A DNA stretch of 64,000 nt. It comes from Apiosordaria backusii. Lineage: Eukaryota; Ascomycota; Sordariomycetes; Sordariales; Lasiosphaeriaceae. The notes under the pieces were generated by a model. It saw only the letters and a program-made list of their open reading frames with translations. It was not told the DNA's origin and searched no databases. The stretch is from positions 1,860,001 to 1,924,000 of the forward strand of contig JAUKTV010000004.1 in assembly GCA_030549205.1 (NCBI GenBank), written 5' to 3'. Position numbers and translations under genes: made by a program. Below are positions 13,001 to 23,300 of this stretch, in pieces (positions within the stretch are counted from its first letter, which is position 1; each line of letters begins with the position of its first letter).

Positions 13001-14814
13001 ACTATTACTTAAGCCTACAATTCCAATACCTATAGTACCCTCTATTACTATTAAGATCCTTCTACTTTAAGCCTTATAAAAGTAATATAAGAAGTTTATA
13101 CTTATAAATAATATAGATTATAGTAAGCTTATTTCTTACTTAGTTTCCTATTGTAAAGAGTACTATTTTATAGAGGCCTTAAAGCCTAATACCTTTAAGT
13201 AAGCTTTAAAATACCTTAAAAAGAAGTAATAGTTATAAACTATCTTTACTAAATTATACTAACTTTTTACTATTAAGACCTTTTATTTTATCTACCGATC
13301 TTAAGCTAAGAAAAAGCCTATTATAAGTTATTAGGTCTTTAAAGATAAGAAGAATTTATAGGGTATTATAGTAAAGTTTAAGGCCCGATTAATTGTTTAA
13401 GGTTTTTAATAGGCCTTTAAAATTGATTTTAAATAGACCTATATTTCTATTATAGGGCCTTTAATTTAGAGAATTATACTGGCCTTTATAATTATATTTA
13501 ACTGGAATTTAGAGTAGGTAGACTTTATAGGAGCCTTTTTAAACTTAAAGACCGATTTTAATATCTATATCGAAATTTTATAAGGACTATTTAAGTTTAC
13601 TTATAATAATATTAGTACTATAATACTATTAAAGGTAACCGGATAAAACCTTATTAAAGATTAAGTTATTCTATTAAAGAAATCCTTATATAGCTTAAAG
13701 TAAGCTTTTTACTTTTAATAATAAAAGGTCCTTATAATAACCTAGGCCTTAGGTTTTAGGCCCTTTATCTCTGATATAGCTACCTATTTTTACTTAAACT
13801 ATAAGATCTTTATTATTAACTATATTAATAACTGTTTAATTATAAGCCTTAAGCCTTTATAGCTTTAAGCTTTAAAGAATACTATAGAGAAGTATTACGA
13901 TATTGAAGATTTAAGTTCTGCCTGTTACTTCTTTAGGGTTTAAATTAAATGTAATAGGCCTTAACGGCGCCTTTAAATTTACTAAAAGGCCTATATTATA
14001 GAGGTAGTTAAGCACTTTAAAATCAGTACTAAGTTAACTTTCTTTTTATTAAACTTTAGAATTATAGATAAAGGTAATAGGCTTAAAACCTCTATAAGCC
14101 TCTCTAATTAGTACCTATATCGATAACTGATTGGTACTTTAATATATACTATAGTTTAAACCAAGCCTAATATAGCCTTTAACATTTAGTAGCTTTTATA
14201 ATACTTAATATAGCTTACTAATATTTACTTAAAAGCTATAAAATCATTACTTTCCTACTTCTATTCTAATGTTTATAGCGCTATTAGTTACGGTTTTAAT
14301 AGTAATTTAAAGCCTATTGGCTTTATTAATAGTAACTAGGCTAAGTATAAGGAAAGTGTTAAATTTACTTACGGTTAGCTATTTACTTTAGCTAAAGGAT
14401 CTATTAACTAGAAATTTAAAAAAGCATTTACTATATCCTTTAGTACTTTAAAGGCCGAATATACTAAGCTTATCGAAGGCCTTAAGAAAGCTATATAGCT
14501 TAAGGGTCTTTTTTAGGAAATTTCTAGGCCTATTATAGGCCCTACCCCTCTATTATATAATAATAAAGGCTCTATTATTATTACTTATAATAATAAGTAC
14601 AATCGCCGAACTAAATATACTTTAATTTAATTTTAAAAGGTTAAAGAGGCTATATCTACTAAAGTTATTACTATAACTTACTTCCTTATAAAGAAGATGC
14701 CTACTAACGGCTTTACTAAAGCCTTACCTATAGTACTATTCAATACCTTTATCTTACTATTAAACCTTTCTAAACCCTTTTAATCAGTACTCTATACTAT
14801 AACTATAAAGGAGG

Positions 14815-15493
14815 TATTAAAATACAGTACTTAGTTATAGACTTTATAGTATATTTTAGCCTATAACCTATAAAGCTAATAATAACTAATAGCTTAGAAT
14901 TATAGTACTTACTAATACTTTACTATAGTAATTGTAATGGTCTTTAAACCCTTAAAATAGCCTAAACCCTTAGATAGTTAACGTACTATAACGATAAAAC
15001 ATTAGCGCCTTATATCTTATAAATAGCTTCCGGTTAATATACTTAATAATTAGACTTAACCAATTAGTTAAGTTTATAGTTAACAGACTTAATAGGCATT
15101 TAAGCTCTACAGTTAATAAACTTAACAGACATTTAAGCCTTATAATTAACAGACTTAACAGGCATTTAGGCCTTAAAATAGAGAGATATTTAGAAAACAA
15201 TATAAGGCTAAAGACCTATAATAAGTCTTGTCTTTTATAACTATTTACTATAATATTTTCTTAGCTATTAAGTTAATTTAATATACTAGTTTACTATATT
15301 TTATAGTACCTTATAAGCCTATATTATAGTGTCTACCTTCTATATATTGCAAGGCATTGCCTTTATAATCTACCTTCCTTTAGTACCTAGCCACTATCGT
15401 ATATTGCAAACAAAGCCCTCTTCGCTCTTAGTATTCTACGCCGTTTCCTGCACAGGTCTATACCTATAGGCCTATAAGACACCTATCTTAACA
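14815..15493 (+). repeat. 3' LTR of copia copy B (679 bp)
   Basis: It starts with mutated TATTAAAATA and ends with intact CTTAACA followed by the GTAAG duplication. CG dinucleotides survive toward its outer end, for example around 15420-15450. Confidence 0.9.
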
Positions 15494-16975
15494 GTAAGTA
15501 TTTCTTTTATTAAGTTCTATTGATTAGTATTAATAGAACTATATTTAATAGATTATCTATATACTATTTAAAGAATATAACTTATTTTAGAAATAGAACT
15601 TTGTGAAACGGGCAGCAATTGAAGATAATATTATGTTAACTTTAGGTACTTTGTAAATAAGTATAGATGATATTTATTGTAATATTAAGATTAAGTTGGT
15701 ATTTTATACTGCGGTTATTTTGAGTAACTTTAGCTTTAGGCTAGGTAGTATTATGTTATTTAAGTATTAGGATATTTACCTCAGCTTTATTTATAACCTA
15801 GTAGATCCTGTTTAGAGCCATTTTGTTATAGAAGTTACGATTTATTATAATAAGTAGAGAATTAATAAGGTTTAATTACTGTTATTTTAGTATTTGATTT
15901 TACCTTTGCTACTTTTCTTAATTACTTAGTTATTTTAAAACGTTTAGATTTTCTTTTACTATTATATAATGGACTTTATTTAAATCTGATTATTCCTTCC
16001 AGATATTTTCCTAAATATAGTAAACTATTGGAAATATAAAGTTAAATACTTTTCCCTTTTATATATAGGAGAATCTTATATATGTATATATATAAGAAGA
16101 GGTTTAGGCTTTGTAATTGAGATTTTAAGAGGCGATTAAACTTTTATGAAGTATTTGTTAGCTTCTTTCCTTTTCGATTGTTAATTAAAAATATAAAGAA
16201 ATAAATACTTGCTAGTATATACTGATGATCTTTTAGTTTTAAAAGGATTTATTTTAGAAAATAAAGGCAGAGGTATAGTACTGGAAATGTTTAATGTAGG
16301 AATATATTTATTTATATAATAGCGAATAGGATTTAATTATGAGTTATAAAAGAATTGACGTATTAAGTAAAAAGAGAAATCTAAAGATTAAATAGCTTTA
16401 GATTATATAAGTTATAAGGTCTATTATTAAAATTTCTTAGACTCAACCTTAGGCTTTCTATTAGAAGTATAATAAATAATAGTATTAGTTATTTTTAATT
16501 CGGCAGCTATATTTATAGATTCTGGTGTATACATTGTAAAGAGAAGATAGTATTTATTTTAAAGAAATAATATAAATTAGAGAAATAAGATAGTTAAGAC
16601 TTTTAAATATATAATCTTTGCTTTTTTTAGTAGTTAAGATGTATCTTTAGAAGTGGAGTAAATATAATAGCGATGTTGTTTTTTAAGAATAAAATAAATA
16701 TTGTAACTGTAATTTCGATATAGTTTATAGGCCTTTAATAATAGGGTCTTTAATGTTTTTAATTTTAAGTAATATGTTATTTTGCTTTTATTTTTGTAGA
16801 TATCGATATATTAATTTGCTGTTGGTTTATTGTTATAGGTATATAGTTTAATATAAATTTCGATTTAGGTTTAGTTTTATGTAAAAGCAAGTAAGGAAGA
16901 GTGAAGAAGATTGACGTTAATTAGTAGGTATTTTATCTTTTTTTCTAAATATGATAAGATTTATTTATATTTTAG
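15494..16975. other. AT-rich RIP-degraded DNA up to the kinase gene island
   Basis: No open reading frame survives. Part of it (about 16086-16520) looks like reverse transcriptase of a different copia family, listed separately. Base composition changes abruptly to normal at about 16975. Confidence 0.6.
16086..16520 (+). pseudogene. Relic of a second Ty1/copia reverse transcriptase
   Basis: In one plus-strand frame, with stops where Trp and Gln codons would be, the translation follows the copia RT pattern. An RFRLCN-stop-DFKRRL stretch resembles the LKQ-x-RLWYxDFKxxL block. About 30 codons later comes SIYTDDLLVLKG, resembling the YVDDLLV catalytic box near 16214-16245, and then an MFNVGIYLF-like stretch in place of MxDLGxxxYFLG. 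The sequence differs from copies A and B, so it would be another family. Support is by eye only. Confidence 0.45.
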
Positions 16976-17122
16976 GTGCAGTACTTAGGTACTTTAAGTG
17001 TATGTGCGGAAATATTATACAGCTTTGGCGGTGCCACTTGCTTGCGTGACGCCTCTCGCACCTCAAGACCACGGACCGCAACGCCTTCCACGACTCGTCA
17101 CTCTTCATTGCTCTTCGTCAAG

Positions 17123-18196
17123 ATGGCTGTTCTTTACAGCATCGACAGCGCGATCAGCTCCTTCTTTGCATCAAGCACAACGGCAACTAGACAGCAATGC
17201 GATGCGCTCGCGTCTTCACTTGCAGGCAGCCCAGTCAGTCCTGTGCAGATACAGGGATCATTCAGCTACACCCTGACAGCGGGGACAAACAATGGCAAGC
17301 TATTCCAGTTTCGGGTCCAGGAGTCCAGTCTCGACATGGAAATCATGAGTTTGGCCAGAGCAACTCATCCGCAGTTTGTGGCCGGCTGCAAGTACCACGG
17401 AACCATTGGCCAATCACGACCCCTCCACATCTACGAGATGGACAACCTTCCTGGGACCCCGTACATCATGGCACGCAACATCTCCGCTGCGCAACCGCCC
17501 GACGCCGTGCTCCGACAGCGTAATACCGTGAAAGACTTGGCGAGGTATGTTCGTGTGCATATATCCCCTTTTTTTCAAGTTGACCCTGACGGTGTGAACA
17601 GGTTCTTCACACAGTCGTGGAATGCGAGTCAGCACTTGCCTCAGGATGATTCAAGTGCTCTACTCGCCGAGTTTCACGACAAGTTTGACCTTCTTGCCCG
17701 ATCGCTACCGCCTCGATTTGCGCCGAACCTGGGCAAAGTTCGCCAAGAGCTCCCAGCCCTCTTCTCTGGGGCGCTTCCTTTTGTTCTCAACCACGGAGAT
17801 CTCTGCGAAATGAATCTTCTTGTAAACTCCACAACTGGCGACATCACGGGGATTGTCGACTGGGCTGAGGCAAGGGTTCTTCCTTTCGGCTTTTCCTTGT
17901 GGGCGCTTGAGAACATCCTCGGCTGCATGGACTCTGAGGGATGGCGTTACTATGACAATCGTCGTGAACTCGAAGATCTCTTCTGGCAAACCTTCTCAGA
18001 GGGAGCTAGCAGTGCTTCAGATCTTGGTTTGCAGCTGATCCGGGCTGCGAGAATGGCCGGCTTGTTCTACCGGTACGGCTTCATTGTGGAGGGCAAGGAC
18101 GTCAAAGGTGTGGTGGACCAGGCCGATGCTTCTTCACTCGCATATCTTGATGCATTCTGCTCAGCCGACGACTGGGCCCCTACAACGAAATGCTAG
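17123..18196 (+). CDS. Phosphotransferase-family (APH-like) kinase, fungal type
   Basis: The product is predicted to be a 338-residue protein of the aminoglycoside phosphotransferase/choline kinase-like fold, which transfers phosphate from ATP to small molecules or proteins; its substrate is unknown. The catalytic loop is H205-G-D-L followed by N212, and the metal-binding IVDW has D227. I infer one intron at 17545-17601 (57 nt, GTATGT donor, CTGAC branch, ACAG acceptor). It keeps the frame open, so simple ORF calling reads through it. The start at 17123 is preferred over the in-frame ATG at 16976 because the upstream residues are low-quality sequence next to AT-rich DNA. The gene is intact and has normal codon use although it lies between two RIP-degraded blocks. 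Such kinases are often expanded in fungi, and a role in drug resistance should not be assumed. Confidence 0.8.
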   Translation: MAVLYSIDSAISSFFASSTTATRQQCDALASSLAGSPVSPVQIQGSFSYTLTAGTNNGKLFQFRVQESSLDMEIMSLARATHPQFVAGCKYHGTIGQSRPLHIYEMDNLPGTPYIMARNISAAQPPDAVLRQRNTVKDLARYVRVHISPFFQVDPDGVNRFFTQSWNASQHLPQDDSSALLAEFHDKFDLLARSLPPRFAPNLGKVRQELPALFSGALPFVLNHGDLCEMNLLVNSTTGDITGIVDWAEARVLPFGFSLWALENILGCMDSEGWRYYDNRRELEDLFWQTFSEGASSASDLGLQLIRAARMAGLFYRYGFIVEGKDVKGVVDQADASSLAYLDAFCSADDWAPTTKC

Positions 18197-18205
18197 TGGC
18201 CGGAT

Positions 18206-18540
18206 TCAGTTTCCATTTTTAGGTGTCTTCTGAGGTGCGACGGACGGTGTCGTCGATGTATCTATGAGCCGTTGAAAATATCCTCCACAATGTTTCCCTC
18301 GAGGCAGCACCGTCTGAAACGTGCCAAAGCACGCCTCTGTCGTGATGTGTCCGTAGCAGTCCTCGGACTTCGTCCTGGAGAGCAAGGGGAGAAGCTGGAT
18401 ACATAACAATAAGTCGAGACTGGGAGGAAAAGGTGGAAACTCTGCTCGTCCGCAACATCAGGCTGGGCGTCGTCATCCTTGAGGCTGTTGTAGCTGGATG
18501 GAAAAACTATGTCAGCCAGGCTGTTGAGTTTGCTACGTAT
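18206..18540 (-). pseudogene. Coding-like remnant of unknown gene
   Basis: Two overlapping minus-strand frames read like protein in succession. Upstream sequence (about 18540 to 18430) gives LNSLADIVFPSS and DVADEQSF. Then another frame gives SPLALQDEVRGLL and GVLWHVSDGAASRETLW, ending with a stop near 18219. Codon choice resembles the neighbouring gene island. The change of frame suggests a truncated, frameshifted gene end, or an exon with an unrecognised intron. I do not recognise a family. Confidence 0.3.
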
Positions 18541-18564
18541 GAGTTGGGGGTGGACGTACAGCGC

Positions 18565-18774
18565 AGTAGGCCTTAGTGGCCTGAATATAAAATTACAGGC
18601 GGTTTAGCCTACTGGTTAATAGGATGTAGGCCTTTAAATAGCCTTATAGTAAAGTAAGGTACCGGGCAAGTGCCGGGTAACTGACGAGTGGGCTTTCCAA
18701 CTTAAGCTTTCACTATATAGTATAATAGCAGCTACCTACAGTAAACTTAGGCCTTGCAGGGACTTAGTTTAACA
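18565..18774 (+). repeat. Dispersed 210-bp repeat, copy 2
   Basis: It matches 8451-8660 in the same orientation with mainly transition differences. This copy is the first repeat after the kinase gene island and marks the start of the second AT-rich compartment. Confidence 0.75.
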
Positions 18775-19077
18775 ATTGTAAGTTATTCTAGTAACCAAAA
18801 GAAAGAGATCTAAAACAGCAATACATATTTTTAACTATTATAGCAACAAAAACACTACTTTTTTAACATTCTTACTGAAATATCTCAACATTTAAAATAG
18901 CTATAAATATATAGAAGATACGTTAAAAATAGTATAAATAAGGGCTTTTTTTATATATAAACTTTAATTTCTAATAATAGGTACTTTACTTTTAAGTAAA
19001 TTTATAGGGAACTCGATTTTATAGTATAGATCTTTAAAAAAAAAGAAAAATTAAAGATTACCTATACTACCTTTACT
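18775..19077. other. AT-rich DNA, nothing recognised
   Basis: RIP-like AT-rich sequence without open frames or motifs. Confidence 0.6.
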
Positions 19078-19930
19078 AATATAAGGCTGAATTTAATAAA
19101 AGTTATATACTAAAGATGATCTTTTTAAGGCCTTTTTTAAGTATATATTTTTATTAAATTCGGCCTTATATTAACCAAATGGTAGTTAAAAAGGTAGTTT
19201 ATTGGGTATAGTAAGTATAGGAGACCTGGGCTTCCATATCACTTTTTCTACCACTACTGGGCCCAATGGGGTGTAATATATATTAAAAGAAGGCCCTGGA
19301 AAAGACGGTCTTTTTAAGCCTAGTTGCACCTTGGTAGGCCTTATATTGGCCAAGTGGTAGGTATAAGTAGGTATGGTAAGTATAAGTAGGTATAGGAAAC
19401 CTGGCCTATCACACCCACCACTTAGCCAATATAAGGCCCAATTAGGTACAATATATATTAAAAGAAAGCTCTAGAAAAGACAGTCTTTTTAGCTCTAGTT
19501 ATACTTTAATAGGCTTTATATTGGCTAAGTAGTAGGTGTAAGTAGTAGGTATAAGTAGATATAGTAAGTGCAAGTGAGTATAGGAGACTTGGCCTACTAT
19601 ACTTACCACTTAGCTAATATAAAGCCTACTAAGGTGTAACTAGAGTTAAAAAGACCGTCTTTTTCAGGGCTTTCTTCCAATATATATTGCATCCAATTGA
19701 GCCTAGTAGTAGTGGAAAGAGTGGTGTGGTAAGTGGGTGTAGTAAGTGTAAGTGGGTGTAGAAGACCTGCCCTGCCACACCCACTTACACCCACTAATTA
19801 GCCAATATAAGGCCTACCAAGGTGCAACTAGTACTAAAAAGACTATCTTTTCCAGGACTTTCTTTCAATATATATTGCACCCAATTGGGCCCAGTAGTAG
19901 CTCAGTAGTAGCTCAGTAGTGGTAGAAAAG
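19078..19930. repeat. Array of mutually inverted MITE-like modules
   Basis: Five related modules share a core of the type CACTTRGCCAATATAAGGCC, then GGTGCAACTAG, then AAAAAGACCGTCTTTT, then CAATATATATTGCACCC and GGGCCYAGTAGTRG. Modules at about 19248-19360 and 19416-19540 run in the minus sense. Modules at about 19600-19715 and 19790-19920 run in the plus sense. The block is therefore a large inverted repeat with its centre near 19560. A shorter perfect-looking inverted pair (about 19078-19110 with 19143-19175) precedes it. GTAAGTGTAAGTGGGTGTAG-type short repeats separate the modules. It carries no coding capacity. Confidence 0.75.
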
Positions 19931-19962
19931 GGCATATTTTGTTCCAAAATTCCACTTCGGTC

Positions 19963-20083
19963 CTCAGACCAGTGTTCGGTGTTGTATAATGTAGGCTTCT
20001 GATTGGCCGGCTGGAGAGGTGCCGGGGTGTGGGTAGGGGGGTAGAGCCCAGGGTACATACAACACACGACGCACTGGTCTGAG
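19963..20083. mobile_element. Small inverted-repeat element (MITE-like, 121 bp)
   Basis: A perfect 12-bp inverted repeat (CTCAGACCAGTG at 19963-19974 and its complement at 20072-20083) continues inward imperfectly for about 25 bp (GTGTTGTAT with ATACAACAC). The roughly 70-bp interior is GC-rich and little touched by RIP, unlike its surroundings, which suggests a young insertion or a single-copy sequence. Confidence 0.5.
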
Positions 20084-20429
20084 CTACTGAGACTAGGAAG
20101 GAGGTGTAGTATAGAGTTTCTGCGAACCAAAAAGGAAGTAAGGTGGCATTTTTTCTCTTCTTTAAGATTAAATATAAATGAATATTTTGGGTTTATTACG
20201 TATATTTAGAATTACTAATAAATAGTTCCTTTATAACGTTTTTAATATTCTTTTAAGAGAGTAATTATTTAACCCTAAAAGGGTTACAGGTAATTAATTA
20301 GACTATAGTACTTTAAAGAATTGTAATGTATTGCAAGAGATGTGTTTTGCTATTAAGTAAGACTTTTATTTAGTGACTTTGGTTTTAATTTTAAGGAATT
20401 TAAGTTAAAGTTAGACGATGTTTAGTATT
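20084..20429. other. AT-rich spacer
   Basis: Degraded AT-rich sequence before the solo LTR. I see no gene or motif. Confidence 0.6.
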
Positions 20430-21108
20430 TGTTGAAATACAGCACTTAGTTATGGACTTTACAGTGTATTTTAGCCTGTAACCTACAGGGCCAATAACAA
20501 CCAATAGCTTAAAATCATAGCACTTACTAACACTTTGCTATAGCAATTGCAGTAGTCTTTAGACCTTTAAAGTAGCCCGAAGCCTTAAGCAGTTAACGCA
20601 CTGTAATAGTAAAATGTTAACATCTTATACCCTATAAACGGCTTCTGGCTAATATACTTAATAGTCAGACTTAACCGGCCAGTTAAGTCTGTAATTAATG
20701 GATTTAATAGGCATTTAGGCTTTGTAATTAGTAGACTTAATAGGCATTTAGGCCTTATAGTTAGCGGACTTAATAGGTATTTAGGCCTTAAAATAGAAAG
20801 AGGTTTGGAAAGTAATATAGGGCTAAAGATTTATAATAGGTTTTATCTTTTATAACTATTTACTGTAATATTTTCTTAACTAACAAGTTAATTCAATATA
20901 CTAATTTACTATATCTTACAGTACCTTATAAGCCTATATTACAGTATCTACCTTCTATATATTGCAAGGTATCGCCTTTATAATCCACCTTCCTTTAGTG
21001 CCCAGCCACTATCGTATAGTACAGACAAAGCCCTCTTCGCTCTCAATGTTCTACGCCGTTCCCTACATAGGTCTATACCTATAGGCCTGTAAGACACTTA
21101 TCTTAACA
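20430..21108 (+). mobile_element. Solo LTR of the copia family (679 bp)
   Basis: It begins TGTTGAAATA, ends CTTAACA and is flanked by GTATT at 20425-20429 and 21109-21113. No internal region is attached, so it arose by recombination between the LTRs of a former full element. It keeps more C and G than the LTRs of copies A and B and still has intact TG and CA ends on both sides. Confidence 0.92.
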
Positions 21109-23300
21109 GTATTTATGACTTGACCTTTTATTAATATTTTCTAATATTTTATTTATAATAATTCATTTATAGATAGGGGCGGTAGAATGATCGCTATGAA
21201 CGTACCCTTTTTGAAGATATATTAGCCGACCTTCCTAAATTGAAACGTCAACAAGCCCGGCTCTTTATTGGTAGATATGTATAGTAGGCTAAACTTGATA
21301 TTTTAATCAGGTATTGTGAGCTAAACGTTACTGTAGTGGGTCTATCGTTAAAGAGAGACAGCTATAATGATTCCTACGATGCTGATATGCGCTATATTTA
21401 TAGCGTAAAAAGTTAGATGATATTTGCGACGTTGCCTTGCTTTTATTTTTTTTACTTTAATTATAATATTTATAAGATAGATTCGAATAGAGTTTTATAG
21501 GTCTATTTATTAAAGGCTGTAGTAGGATATATGCTAATAAAGATGCGTAGTTTATTTATGCTTGCAAAATACCTTTAGGGCTGGGTTAAGAATTGAGTTA
21601 TAGTTTGTTTTTAGTAAACGAGGCCTTTAAGTTCTATGGCTGCTTAAGTATGGGTAAGGTTATGCTTTATTTGTTGTGACTTTCTGGTAGGAAGTTCAGG
21701 TGGAGGTTTCCGAGGAGGCTCCCGAAGGAAGTTTCTGGGGAAGTTCTGGGGGAGGTTCTGGAGGAGGTTCCGAAGGAGGTTCTAGAAGAGGTTCTGAAGG
21801 AGGTTTTTAAGGGAGGTTTTTAAAGGAGGTTCTAAAGGAGGTTTTGAAGGAGGTTCTAAAGAAGGTTTCGAGGGAGGTTTTATAGGAAGATTTATAAAAA
21901 AGTCTGAAGGAAATTTCTTAAGAGGTTTTTTAAAAAGGTTCTTTATATAGGCTTTTGTAGTTAATATAGAGGGATATACGGATAGGAGGCTTAATAAAAG
22001 CTTCCTTTATAGAGGAGAATGTAAAGGTATCTTTTAAGGCTGAATTTACTATAGGAAATTAAGGCTAGAAAGGTCATTAAGTATGCTTGTATGTAGGAAA
22101 GAGAAAAGAAGAAAAGAAATAAAAATATAATGATTACGTTATATATAGGATGTGATTTGTGGTAAAAGGTAAGAATTAAATAAGGAGCTTTCCTTAGAAG
22201 CTTCTAAATTATTAGTCCTTTTAAGGAATTGTATAAAGTGGACTATAACGTTGAGTGAGTCCTATAGAGGTGTAGAATCTTATAATATTTATTGCTTAAG
22301 TTAGAAGCCGGTAAGCCTTTTATTCTTCTATAAAGCCGAGCTAAGATGAGATATCGTTCCTATCTATAATTAAGGACTAGTAGCAGACGTTCTCCTTTAT
22401 AATATCGATATACGATATCTCTTCTATGTCTATTGGAATTAATAATTAGGATAGTTATATATAAATAGTTGCGTTTAATATACGCTTGCCTTATAGTAGA
22501 TCGGTAATGTTAGGAAGTAAATTCGACTATATAGAGGAGGATAGGATGCAGTTGTGCAGTTACCTACCTGGATTATATATATGCGTAGATTTAGTAGTGC
22601 TTTTTATATATAGGATTTAGAAAGGAAAGAAGGAAAAGACAAAGCTAAAGGTAACCGTAACCTTATAGAATAACTTATTTGGTATATTTATAGTACATTT
22701 TATTTACTATAATAGAAAGGCAGTAAAGGCGTTTATTAACTTTTATATAAAAGAGATATTTATTAAAGGTAACGGTAAAGATATACTATCGTTATAGTTT
22801 AGGAATTTTATAGTTATTAATAGATACTATAAAATCTAGACGCTATAGTTTTAAAAACACTACTATTTCTTTCTATTATATCCTATCTATTAACTACTGT
22901 TTCTTTTACGGCGGTTACTTTACCTGGGTTGAGAGGCTATTTAAAGGCACTGCCTGACTAGCAAGTTATAATATTCTACTTTAAACCTTCTGAGCAATAA
23001 TGCTTATACCTATATTTATAATTCTTATCTTCCTATAGAATAGGTTAATTACTACCTAACTGCTATACTTTAATATTAGAAATTTATTATTTATAAATTA
23101 ATTATTTTTCCTTCGGTACTTCTACCTTTCAATATATAAAGCTTACTTCGTTTCTTAATTTATAACCGTTATCTTTATATTCCTATAGTTAAGAGACGTA
23201 CTTTAATTTACATATAGCCCTTAGGGGTACAGCAGGCGTACTTTCCGAGCGCGTTATTTTATACCTTTATATAAGTCTAAGCTATTATTAATACAATATT
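21109..23300. other. AT-rich degraded repeat DNA with a purine-rich minisatellite
   Basis: No open reading frame. Apart from the tandem repeat at 21690-21945 nothing is recognisable. Composition returns to normal at about 23300. Confidence 0.55.
21690..21945 (+). repeat. Degenerate purine-rich minisatellite (about 12-bp unit)
   Basis: Some twenty imperfect copies of a GGAGGTTCYGAA-like 12-base unit follow one another. The earlier units are GC-richer and the later ones drift to AT. In one frame the repeat would encode Gly-Ser-Glu-Gly-type residues, as in Gly/Ser-rich repeat proteins, but no open frame extends outside it. Confidence 0.65.

Larger units (their letters stand above)
9042..15493 (+). 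mobile_element. Full-length Ty1/copia LTR retrotransposon, RIP-inactivated (copy B)
   Basis: LTRs at 9042-9720 and 14815-15493 (679 bp each) enclose a 5094-bp interior. The 5-bp target duplication GTAAG lies at 9037-9041 and 15494-15498. The interior is collinear with copy A: lysine-rich stretch near 11160, decayed RT box near 13810, and copia RNase H signature near 14440-14520 followed by an RTKYT-like motif. The purine-rich AAAGGAGG directly before 14815 is the likely polypurine tract. Copy B is 62 bp longer than copy A, explained by one extra 62-bp tandem unit. All frames are closed by RIP-type stops. Confidence 0.9.

Noticed and set aside
16976..17122. In-frame N-terminal extension of the kinase
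   Set aside because: Reads as random sequence at the edge of AT-rich DNA. The ATG at 17123 begins the coherent protein.
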